The translations under genes were made by a program, and so were the position numbers. A DNA stretch of 21,722 bases, taken from positions 1 to 21,722 of the forward strand of contig CAZPLZ010000034.1 in the NCBI GenBank assembly GCA_964587525.1. Reading direction: 5' to 3'. The notes below the pieces were generated by a model that saw only the letters and a list, made by a program, of their open reading frames with translations, did not search any database and was not told the DNA's origin. Origin of the DNA: CAZPLZ01 sp964587525. GTDB lineage: Bacteria > Oederibacteriota > CAKKQC01. Shown here one piece after another: positions 5,482 to 13,465 of this stretch (position 1 is its first letter; the number at the start of each line of letters is the position of its first letter).

Positions 5482-8001
5482 TTAATGGGGGATGCCGAGG
5501 TCGTGCATGCGCTTGTGGATCGCCTCAATTGCCTGCTGGAACGGCTCGGAAAGATACGCCAGATGATCCTGCTGTCCATGATGATGGGTAACCGTGCCAG
5601 GCTGCCACTGGGGACTATGCCGGTGGATGTAATCAATCCCGCCCTGCAAAAGCGTTAGGAGATAATTCGCGGCGCCTGCATCGAACATCCACCAGGGCCC
5701 GCCGACGGCGAGATACACGGGGGAGGTATGCGCCATGATGCCGCGCCTCCAGCCGTCATGATGACTGACGCCCGTGTAATTAGGGCCTGCGCAGCGTGCG
5801 GCGATCCACGAGTGGCGATCAACTTTGATGCGCTCCTTGAGACTAAGCCGTTTGGTCCCACGCGACTCCTCCGTCCGAGCCACCACCTGGCCATTCATGA
5901 CGATTTCGAGCGAATGGAAGGGCAGGATACTGACCGCTTTCGTTTCGACCTCGACACTTCCTCCGTTCCCAGGCAGTTGGATCGTTGATCCGATCGGCTT
6001 GCCCTCGACAGACATGCTCAGGAGCGGACCTCCGCTTAACATCGTGTGGCCACCCCGGAGATATTTACACCAGGTGTCGTAGGTGAATGGTTCATCGTCC
6101 GGAATGTAGACGTAGGTCCGGTAAATGCCCACAGGAACGCTGGCGGTCATCTTGTCCGTTCCACCCACCAGGGGAAGCCGGTAGCCGCAATTGAGGTAGC
6201 GGTAGTACTCGTGGTGCATGTACGCGCTATGAACGAGCATTTCAGTCGCATCCGCACGCCCCGTCGCGATGAGCGCGGCGGGCTCGCAGTTAGGACTCGG
6301 CAGGTGGGGGATGATGACCGTTCCACCCTGCGCGTGACAGGCGTCGGCCCACCGGGAGAGCGTGGTTTCAAGATTGCCGCCGAGCTCAGCCTCTCCGGGA
6401 CCGCCGGAGCACCAGGGACTCACCGGCTCTTTCAAACCCAAGAGCGTGAGATGCCCCAAGATGTGCTGGCGGTTCTCCTGGGTGGCATAGACAATTGTCT
6501 GACCGTCCGGGGCCACACTCGGGCGACCCGTGAACTCTTCGGTATTGGTGAAGAGCTGCCCCCACTGGGAAAGCAGGAGGTTCAAGACATTGAGGCCTTC
6601 GCCCGCGGCCTCCCGATGCCCGCCCTGGGTTGAGAGAAAGTGAACGTGGGTGTCCCCACAGAAGTACCGCTCCTTGGCCATGTGGCGCAGGCGCTTCAAG
6701 CGGAAGGTCAGTGTCTGCTGGCCTGGAGCAATCTTCACCCGGGTCCGGATAGGCTCGTATTCGTAGCCACGGGCGATGTCCACGATGATCTCACCCCGCG
6801 GGAGCCACCCTTCACAGCGGCCATCGATATAGGCATAGGTGATCTGCCCCAGGCGTAGATCGCCGCCGACGTCGATGTGCCAGGTGTCGAAGTTGGAGTT
6901 CACGTGATTGTGATGGCCGTGCGGCTGGTACGGGATGCCCTCGCGCGAACGGAAATGGATCCGGCAGGGCACGGGCTTGCCGGTTTCGTCATCCAGGATG
7001 GTGGTCTTCACCCAGTTGCGGCCCTGGTCCATGAGGATCAAGTCCAGGCGGGGCGTGGGGGAAAGTTTGCGCTTCTCCTGCAGCTCACCCCAATTCGCCG
7101 CGCCTAACGATTCGCCATTTTGCTTGACCTCGATCCTCGCTGAAGGGTTCGCGGCAATCTCGACATACGCTGGGCTCGCGGTATTGTTCTGCGACTCCCC
7201 CCATCCCGCGAACGAATCGGCCACAAAGGCTTCATCGTTCTCTTTGGGCAACGGATACGGAAACGTCGCGACACCACGGTCCACCTCCACCTCAAGCTTG
7301 AACGGCTGTTTGGCGTCCCCCTCTTGCGGCAGAACGATCTTGACCTCCCGTTTCGCGGCACGGTTAAAAGGCATCTCCTCAAGGTGGCCGAGCGTGATCG
7401 CACCGAGGTAAAACCGCGGGCCCTTGGGTTTGACGGTGACCGACACGATGGTCGCTTCCGGATGGGGATTTTCCCATGCCCAGAGGTAAAAAGCTTTCGC
7501 CGATCCTTGAGACGCCTCGGTCTGGCGATGGCCTGAACCGCCCCAGGTGCCCCCGTATCGGTTCCAGGTTATCGGGTCGTCCTTGTGATCAGGAATCGCC
7601 AGGAGCGGAAGCTGGCCCCACGGCGTCGGAATGATGGCGATCTCCAGGCGTTCCCGGATCGGCACGGTGAGCTCCTTGCCATCCGAGAACCGAAACACGT
7701 ACTCCCCGCAGACGCGCCCTATCGGATCTCCCTCTTCAATTCTGGAGTCAAGCAAGCGGTGAGCGAAGACGACATGCCGCGCCGTCTTTTCCACCATGAT
7801 CGTGACCGGATCCATACCGGCACGTTCACCGAATGCGACCACGCAGTTTCCCGACCCGTCCGCAGAGCCGATCAAAAACGGAAGACCATGGAACGACTGA
7901 GAGCCGGAAGGAATCTTATGGTCCTTCTCCACCATGGCCCCATCGGCGTTGCACAAGCGCGAAAGGTCGAGCGGAGTGTAATCCAGTTTGTGATCAGACA
8001 C
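5482..8001 (-). CDS. CehA/McbA-family PHP-type metallohydrolase
   Basis: A large protein (839 residues from this start). The N-terminal 400 residues are beta-rich modules, and a carboxypeptidase-regulatory-like segment follows (VKTTILDDETGKPVPCRIHF). The PHP metal-hydrolase domain begins at YFCGDTHVHF (His452 and His454), followed by GEGLNVLNLLLSQWG, VIIPHLPSPN, LVHSAYMHHEYYRY and VGGTDK. CehA/McbA proteins include the carbaryl hydrolases; most members are uncharacterised hydrolases of planctomycete-type genomes, so the substrate is unknown. The frame is open to a GTG at 8109, but that overlaps the GH2-like gene by 95 nt. GTG 8001 lies 13 nt after its stop and precedes DYTPLDLSRLCNADG, where family similarity seems to begin. 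Neither start gives a convincing signal peptide, and the Shine-Dalgarno is weak. Confidence 0.87.
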   Translation of the reverse strand: MSDHKLDYTPLDLSRLCNADGAMVEKDHKIPSGSQSFHGLPFLIGSADGSGNCVVAFGERAGMDPVTIMVEKTARHVVFAHRLLDSRIEEGDPIGRVCGEYVFRFSDGKELTVPIRERLEIAIIPTPWGQLPLLAIPDHKDDPITWNRYGGTWGGSGHRQTEASQGSAKAFYLWAWENPHPEATIVSVTVKPKGPRFYLGAITLGHLEEMPFNRAAKREVKIVLPQEGDAKQPFKLEVEVDRGVATFPYPLPKENDEAFVADSFAGWGESQNNTASPAYVEIAANPSARIEVKQNGESLGAANWGELQEKRKLSPTPRLDLILMDQGRNWVKTTILDDETGKPVPCRIHFRSREGIPYQPHGHHNHVNSNFDTWHIDVGGDLRLGQITYAYIDGRCEGWLPRGEIIVDIARGYEYEPIRTRVKIAPGQQTLTFRLKRLRHMAKERYFCGDTHVHFLSTQGGHREAAGEGLNVLNLLLSQWGQLFTNTEEFTGRPSVAPDGQTIVYATQENRQHILGHLTLLGLKEPVSPWCSGGPGEAELGGNLETTLSRWADACHAQGGTVIIPHLPSPNCEPAALIATGRADATEMLVHSAYMHHEYYRYLNCGYRLPLVGGTDKMTASVPVGIYRTYVYIPDDEPFTYDTWCKYLRGGHTMLSGGPLLSMSVEGKPIGSTIQLPGNGGSVEVETKAVSILPFHSLEIVMNGQVVARTEESRGTKRLSLKERIKVDRHSWIAARCAGPNYTGVSHHDGWRRGIMAHTSPVYLAVGGPWWMFDAGAANYLLTLLQGGIDYIHRHSPQWQPGTVTHHHGQQDHLAYLSEPFQQAIEAIHKRMHDLGIPH

Positions 8002-8014
8002 GGGAGCTATGATA

Positions 8015-11000
8015 TCACCACCTGAAATACCGGTACGGATCGTCGCCGAGCTCGAAGTCGGTGCGGTAATCCGGGTGATAGAAGCCAACAGACCGCTTTG
8101 GCTTTTCACCAGGCTTCAAGTCCACTGGATCGACGGCATGAAAGATCCGCTTGTCTTGCTTGAACGTGACGCCCATGTTGGCCAGGATCTGGGAGAGGGC
8201 CCGCGTCTGCCGCCAGCGCGTGTACCGGAGATAGGTCTTGGTGTCCGCGCCAAGCCGGCGCGGATCGATCTGGCAGAAGATCGCCCTCCCTGGCCCCACC
8301 TCCCGTTTGCCGAGCAGACCGTCCGCCCCGACATCGGCGCCGCTCTTGATGAGCCAGGCGGAGCGGTCCGCCCGCCAGCGCAGGTCGGACGGGCTCAGCC
8401 CGCGGCAGACAGGCCAGTCGGGGACCTTCAAAGAACCGCCAAATTGCTTCACCCTCTTCAATGTGACGCCAGGGAGCGTGTTTCGGGAGGTCTGTGCCAG
8501 AAACAGCGCCGTCCCACCCTGGCTCAGGAATGATTTCAGCTCCGCCTCCTCGATCTTCCGCTTGGCATCCTTCCCGACCACGATCAGCGCGCTCTGCGCG
8601 CTATCTCCAGTAACCTCCTGGTACTCCACTCCCAGATCGTCCAAGAGGGCGGCGCCGCGAGACCCACCGACGTACAGCGTGAGCGGTAGTTTCGGCGCGA
8701 GCGGGGCCTGCGCCGCGTACTCCACGATTTGCTTGGCCAATTTTGCCGCCGCCGGATCCTCGGCTGCATGATCCTCAAGATCAAGCGTGCACAAAATCAA
8801 GCGGCCTTGCCCGTAGTCCAGCTCCATCAGGGGGGAATACGCCAGGTCGAACTCGCACTCCAGGATTGGCCGCCAGGAGCTCCGGTGCGGCTTCTCCACC
8901 GGCGCGCTGCTCACCGCACCCCGGTTGCCCCAATGCCACCCGTAACGGCTTGATCTCCAGACATTGGGATTGCCCCCCCCGTCCGTGGATTCCGGATAGG
9001 CCTCGGTCAATGTGCTGATGCCGCTCCAGTCACGCAAGTCAGCATCATCCAGCCCGCGCACCACCGGGTGTGCGGGATCAATCCGGAACACGCGCCGCGA
9101 GAGATGCGGTGCTACCCGTAGCCCCAACCGTGCGCGCATCCACTCCGGATCCTGGGCGAACACGAGGGCGCGACCGCCATTCCGAACAAAGGCCTCCAGG
9201 TCAGCCGGTTGGGCACCTCCATCCGACCAGGCATTCCGGCCGATAATCACCAATTTGGGTCCAGGCTTCCCATCCCATGGTTCAAGGGTACAGCCCAGGT
9301 CTTCGAGCAGGCGCGACGTTAAGCCCACCGGGTCAACCACGGCGACGGTCTGCTGAACCGGAGGAAGTGGCTCGAACACCCGGAAGGCGAACTGGTCCTC
9401 ATGACGGGCTTCCCCGATCTCCGCCACGAGCCGTATCTCCCCGTCCGAAATTCTATTGATCTTGGCCGGTAGTTCAAAGGCAAACGGAATCATCTTGGTG
9501 TGCGCCGAAGCGATCCGGCCGCCCTTTTTTCCCAATGCGATTTCCTTCCCACCTACAAGAGCCGTCCAGGTGAACGCGAATGATTGCCGCTCCCTGGTGT
9601 CATTCAGGATCGCAACCTGTTTTTCCACACGCTGGCCGGCCAGAAAGTGGTGATCCTTGGCGGTAAACGCCGCTTCCGGTCCCGCGATCCAGGCGAGCGT
9701 GGGCCCGTTGGCTTCCATGATGGCCCGCCCGCCCGGCAGCGTGACGGTCTCCGGCGGCCTTAGATAGTTCAGATAGCCCTTTGCCACGGCAGCATAATAC
9801 GTCCCGCGCCGGCCCGGTTTGAACGGGCTCGACTCCATGCGCTCCTCAAAGGCTTCGGTACGCCGCCAGACCATGCCATTGGCCCACGGGACCATGCCGC
9901 CGGTAGTCCCAAATGTGCGCCAGCTCCGCCACGTGTTCCGGCTGAACAGCTCCTGAAGCGCCTGGTGGGCGGGTGCGAAATCCAGCCGTCCGTCGTTCTG
10001 CCAATTCTTGTACTCCTGGTCCTTGATGAACGAATCCTTGACCTGCTGACGGTACTCATCCTGCTCCAGCTCATACGCCTCGCGGCCCAGATAGATGGCG
10101 CAGAACTCCGTCATCAACGGCTCCGTGATGACCGCATCAGGAAAACTGGTCCGGCCCCGCATGAAGGTCACGTGCAAGGGCGTCCCGAACTCCACGACCA
10201 GATACGGCATGTCCCCGTGCTGCCCCCAGTCGCTCAGCCACTCCTCCCGCTCCTGGAGCGGAATCATGTTCAGGTAACTGTTCACCGTTTGCAGATCGCC
10301 CACCGGCCCCCCCTGATGGGTGAACACAGGCCGGGTGGGATCATGACGCTTGATGATGGCGACCCCTTCCAGGCCGGCCTCGCGGGATCGGCTGCCCCCA
10401 CGCTGACGCAGCCTCTCCCGCTGCCCGATGTCCCTGGGGTTCTGGTCCTCTCCATGTCCGAAGAAATTCGCGCTCGTCCCCCACATCACGACCGAGGGAT
10501 GATTCCGGTATCGCCGTAACTCGGCAAGCATCTTCCGCTCCCACGTCGCTTTCCCTTCAGGCTGATCCCAGGTGAGCTTCCATCTCGCATCATGAATATA
10601 TGGCTGCATATCCAGCGCCACCCCGGCCAGCAGCCAGCCCTTGCGGTCGGCGTGGTCGCACCAGAGCTGCCTAAAGTGCACGGAGCCGCGCTTGCCATGG
10701 TCCCAGGGCCACAGCTCCTGGAAGTTAAACCCCGCCCAGCGAAACCCATCGATCACGCTGTCGATGAACTCGGGCAGCCCACCGGCATTGCTCCACACCT
10801 CTTCCCCGCACATGGCCGGGCGCAGCCGGATTTCGGTGCCGTTTAAGAAAAATCGCCGGCCCTCAATCCAGAACTCCCGGAATCCGAACTCCTGGGGGTA
10901 CTCATCCTGAAGGCCGAGGCCCTGAACTTCAAGCTTCAGGGTATAAAGATTCGGCTGGTCCAGATCCCACAACCGGGGACGGCGCCACTTCCAGGTCACC

Positions 11001-11785
11001 TGGACTTGCTGGACGGGATTGGCCTCCACCGTCACAGTCTTCTTGAACTTCTTCTCCTCCCCGCCGTGGTCGTCGAGTATCCGGGCGAGCAGACGGACTT
11101 TGCCTGGCTCATCCACACCGGACAGCTCAACCGTGAGGGTGAGCTCCTTACGGCGGGTGGAGGTTTGGACAAACACATCGCTCACGTGCGGCCCGGCGGG
11201 GCGGGAGTGGAGCAGGACTTCTCCGATGATCCCGCGCGCATCCAGTTTTTTCCCGTCACCGGCCGCGGTGACCAGGATGCGGACCTTCGCATCCTCCCCT
11301 GGGGTCACCGCCTTTGAGATATCCACCTCGCCCGCCGGCCACATCACCTCGCCGCATTCGACCCCGTTCGCATACACCACGGCGTCCGTGCTCACCCGGG
11401 TTAACTCCAGCAGGATGGCGCGGCCTTGCCATGCGGCGGGCACACGGAAGGAGCGTTCATACCAGGCTTTGGACAGCTTCTTGCCGTTGAACGGCTTCCA
11501 CGCCGGCCCATTTCCATAATCTAAGGTGCCGGGCATTTTCCAGAAGTTATCCCAGGAGCCGGGGACCCAGATGGTCCCCCAATCCGAGGACGACGCCGGG
11601 GGCTCCCCCGCCTCCGCAGGCTGGAACCGCCAGAGCCCGTTCAGGACGATCCGGCCGCGCGTGGCGCTTAAGCTCTCCACCGGCTCCGTGCCCCACAAGC
11701 CTATCAACTCCTCCGAAGTCTGCTTCGCGCTCGCCAGGGGGGACACACCCACCAGCACCGCCAGGAGTGAAAACAACATCATCAT
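8015..11785 (-). CDS. Secreted glycoside hydrolase family 2-like protein with C-terminal GATase-like domains
   Basis: A 1256-residue protein. It has a signal peptide at 1-20 (cut near LASA-KQ), then the GH2 jelly-roll (about 40-200: LNGLWRFQPA, WYERSFRVPAAWQGR, VYANG), an immunoglobulin-like domain (about 205-310) and a TIM barrel (about 310-560). Two flavodoxin/glutamine-amidotransferase-like domains follow (KLVIIGRNAWSDGGA; LPLTLYVGGSRGAALLDDLG). GH2 enzymes are exo-acting beta-galactosidases, glucuronidases or mannosidases. The barrel nucleophile candidate is Glu532 (YLVVEFG). Where the acid/base Glu should follow Asn in HPSVVMWGTSAN (440), the next residue is Phe441, so mechanism or activity may differ. 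GAGGGGG lies 11 nt before the ATG, inside the end of the preceding ATPase gene, 5 nt away. Confidence 0.92.
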   Translation of the reverse strand: MMMLFSLLAVLVGVSPLASAKQTSEELIGLWGTEPVESLSATRGRIVLNGLWRFQPAEAGEPPASSSDWGTIWVPGSWDNFWKMPGTLDYGNGPAWKPFNGKKLSKAWYERSFRVPAAWQGRAILLELTRVSTDAVVYANGVECGEVMWPAGEVDISKAVTPGEDAKVRILVTAAGDGKKLDARGIIGEVLLHSRPAGPHVSDVFVQTSTRRKELTLTVELSGVDEPGKVRLLARILDDHGGEEKKFKKTVTVEANPVQQVQVTWKWRRPRLWDLDQPNLYTLKLEVQGLGLQDEYPQEFGFREFWIEGRRFFLNGTEIRLRPAMCGEEVWSNAGGLPEFIDSVIDGFRWAGFNFQELWPWDHGKRGSVHFRQLWCDHADRKGWLLAGVALDMQPYIHDARWKLTWDQPEGKATWERKMLAELRRYRNHPSVVMWGTSANFFGHGEDQNPRDIGQRERLRQRGGSRSREAGLEGVAIIKRHDPTRPVFTHQGGPVGDLQTVNSYLNMIPLQEREEWLSDWGQHGDMPYLVVEFGTPLHVTFMRGRTSFPDAVITEPLMTEFCAIYLGREAYELEQDEYRQQVKDSFIKDQEYKNWQNDGRLDFAPAHQALQELFSRNTWRSWRTFGTTGGMVPWANGMVWRRTEAFEERMESSPFKPGRRGTYYAAVAKGYLNYLRPPETVTLPGGRAIMEANGPTLAWIAGPEAAFTAKDHHFLAGQRVEKQVAILNDTRERQSFAFTWTALVGGKEIALGKKGGRIASAHTKMIPFAFELPAKINRISDGEIRLVAEIGEARHEDQFAFRVFEPLPPVQQTVAVVDPVGLTSRLLEDLGCTLEPWDGKPGPKLVIIGRNAWSDGGAQPADLEAFVRNGGRALVFAQDPEWMRARLGLRVAPHLSRRVFRIDPAHPVVRGLDDADLRDWSGISTLTEAYPESTDGGGNPNVWRSSRYGWHWGNRGAVSSAPVEKPHRSSWRPILECEFDLAYSPLMELDYGQGRLILCTLDLEDHAAEDPAAAKLAKQIVEYAAQAPLAPKLPLTLYVGGSRGAALLDDLGVEYQEVTGDSAQSALIVVGKDAKRKIEEAELKSFLSQGGTALFLAQTSRNTLPGVTLKRVKQFGGSLKVPDWPVCRGLSPSDLRWRADRSAWLIKSGADVGADGLLGKREVGPGRAIFCQIDPRRLGADTKTYLRYTRWRQTRALSQILANMGVTFKQDKRIFHAVDPVDLKPGEKPKRSVGFYHPDYRTDFELGDDPYRYFRW

Positions 11786-11790
11786 CGAAA

Positions 11791-12942
11791 TTATAACCCC
11801 CTCATAACGCCGAGATAACGTGCCAAGCCCCTCATGCCGGTGAATTCCACACTGATGCCGTCATACTTCCGCGCGTACGTCTCCTTGACGTTTTGCGCCA
11901 CCACGACGATGCGAGCTCCCGGATAGCTCCGGGAAAACGCCAGCACCCCGGACGGATCGAAGGAGGAAGCGGACCACTTGCACTCAACGGCGAGTACCTT
12001 CCCCGGCTGCTGCTGGAGAATGAAATCCACCTCGTGACCCAGCTTGTCCCGCCAGTACTGGATGCGGCGCGACTGGGTGTGTGCATGCATCTCGTTAAGC
12101 ACGAAGTGTTCCCAGAGGAGGCCATGGTCCTCCGGCCTCAATCTATCCCAGCCCTTGTAGTTGCAGACGAAACCGGTGTCGAAGGCGTACACTTTGGGAG
12201 CCGAAACGATCTCGGCCGCACGGCGGGAAGTGAAGGGCCTGACCACGTGAGCGACGTACGTCCCCTCGAGGGCGTGCAGGTACTTGCCTATCGTCCCGCG
12301 GCTTACCCCGCACGATCTCGCGAATCCTGCCGCCTCGAACATTCCCCCGCTCTGGACCATGAGTAGCTCGGTGAACCGCTCGAAGGAATCGTGGTCGCGG
12401 ATTCGGAAAAGCGTCTGGATGTCCTTGGCCCAGTAGTTGTCCATCCAGGACCGGAAGCTCCCGGCCGGCACGTCCACGGCGAGAAAATGTTCCGGGAGGC
12501 CGCCGTTCAGGAGGCGCCGCGAAAGGTCCGCGCGGCCGAAATCGTCCTGGTCGGCTGTCATGACCGGGGTAAGCCAGATATCCGTCTTGCGGCCGGTCAG
12601 GGTGTCCTTGAACTTGGCCGAAGCCCCCAGGGTCGAGGACCCGGTCGCGAGTATGCTGACGTTGGGGTAGTGATCGGCGGCGATCTTGAGAATCTCGGAA
12701 GGGTCGGGCAGCCGGTGCACCTCGTCGAGCACGACGTGGCGTTCGCGCATCCGATCCAGAAAGCTCTCCGGATCCTCCATGCTCCTCCGGGTGCTGGGCA
12801 GCTCACAGTCGAAGTAGGCGATGTCAGGTATGCAGCGCGAAAGAGTCGTCTTGCCGGCACGCCTGACCCCGGACAGCCAAATCACGGACCGGGCCTTCCA
12901 GGCGTTCCTGATCTTGTCGAGCCAGAAATGGCGTTTTACCAT
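11791..12942 (-). CDS. AAA+ ATPase with DUF4143 C-terminal domain
   Basis: A 383-residue protein of the widespread, poorly understood AAA/DUF4143 family. Walker A is SGVRRAGKTTL (Lys31), Walker B is HVVLDEVHRLPD (Asp73-Glu74), and the sensor strand is ILATGSS. The C-terminal part has the family's winged helix (CGVSRGTIGKYLHALEGTYV) and a PD-(D/E)xK-like core, EVDFILQQ...VLAVECKWS. Whether these proteins cut nucleic acid is not established. ATG 12942 begins MVKRHFWLDKI, the common family start; a GTG at 12960 would add six residues and lacks a ribosome binding site. It lies 5 nt before the GH2-like gene, whose ribosome binding site falls in its last codons. No functional link to glycan breakdown is obvious; it may be a recent insertion. 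Confidence 0.93.
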   Translation of the reverse strand: MVKRHFWLDKIRNAWKARSVIWLSGVRRAGKTTLSRCIPDIAYFDCELPSTRRSMEDPESFLDRMRERHVVLDEVHRLPDPSEILKIAADHYPNVSILATGSSTLGASAKFKDTLTGRKTDIWLTPVMTADQDDFGRADLSRRLLNGGLPEHFLAVDVPAGSFRSWMDNYWAKDIQTLFRIRDHDSFERFTELLMVQSGGMFEAAGFARSCGVSRGTIGKYLHALEGTYVAHVVRPFTSRRAAEIVSAPKVYAFDTGFVCNYKGWDRLRPEDHGLLWEHFVLNEMHAHTQSRRIQYWRDKLGHEVDFILQQQPGKVLAVECKWSASSFDPSGVLAFSRSYPGARIVVVAQNVKETYARKYDGISVEFTGMRGLARYLGVMRGL

Positions 12943-13009
12943 CTGCCACGATAATAACACACAGTAATACCAAACGCCAATGTCATAGCGTCTGGTTAAC
13001 GACCCAGCT

Positions 13010-13465
13010 ATGATATTGACTATGGGCCAGAGCTTTCAGGAACCGACCAGGGTGGCTGACTGCCCGTACTGCCTCCAGCCCGGGGCCAAGAGATGGCTCT
13101 GGCTCGTGAAGTGTCCGAACGCGGGCTGCCCCAAGTACGACGAGAAGCTCCAGACCACTCTCTTACTGACCAAGCATCAGCGTCAGAGCACCAAGGGTTC
13201 CACCCCCGCGATCGACACGTTGGACCCGACGCGCCCCAGATCAGATACAGGCTCTCTGCTGAGCAAGGCCAGGCGAGCCCTCGCCATAACCCTGATCGTC
13301 ATCGGCGTTGCGACTTGGCTCATGGGCATGTCCGGCATGCTGCCCGCGGAGATTCCCAGCAAGCATGCAATAACTATCGCCGTGCTAGGCTTCATGCTCC
13401 TTCCCTCGCGCAAACCCCGTCCTGCCCGCCAGCAGATGCCCAAGGAAGAAGCGGAGGAACCTTAA
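13010..13465 (+). CDS. Small membrane protein with N-terminal zinc ribbon
   Basis: The 151-residue product begins with a likely zinc site of four cysteines, CPYC (18-21) and CPNAGC (35-40). A polar linker of about 45 residues follows, then two hydrophobic segments (about 88-108 and 119-132) and a basic-acidic tail. The zinc ribbon would face the cytoplasm if both segments span the membrane. No enzymatic motif is present and I do not recognise the family. ATG 13010 and ATG 13022 are both possible starts, and neither has a clear ribosome binding site. It converges on the GH-A gene and their stop codons overlap. A similar design occurs at 21249-21557. Confidence 0.62.
   Translation: MILTMGQSFQEPTRVADCPYCLQPGAKRWLWLVKCPNAGCPKYDEKLQTTLLLTKHQRQSTKGSTPAIDTLDPTRPRSDTGSLLSKARRALAITLIVIGVATWLMGMSGMLPAEIPSKHAITIAVLGFMLLPSRKPRPARQQMPKEEAEEP

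Noticed and set aside
11792..11800. A perfect TATAAT on the minus strand just before the GH2-like ATG, looking like a -10 box
   Set aside because: It contains the stop codon of the DUF4143 gene, has no good -35 at 17 bp (TTATCT only) and would leave almost no leader. The ribosome binding site GAGGGGG lies upstream of it, so it would not be transcribed.
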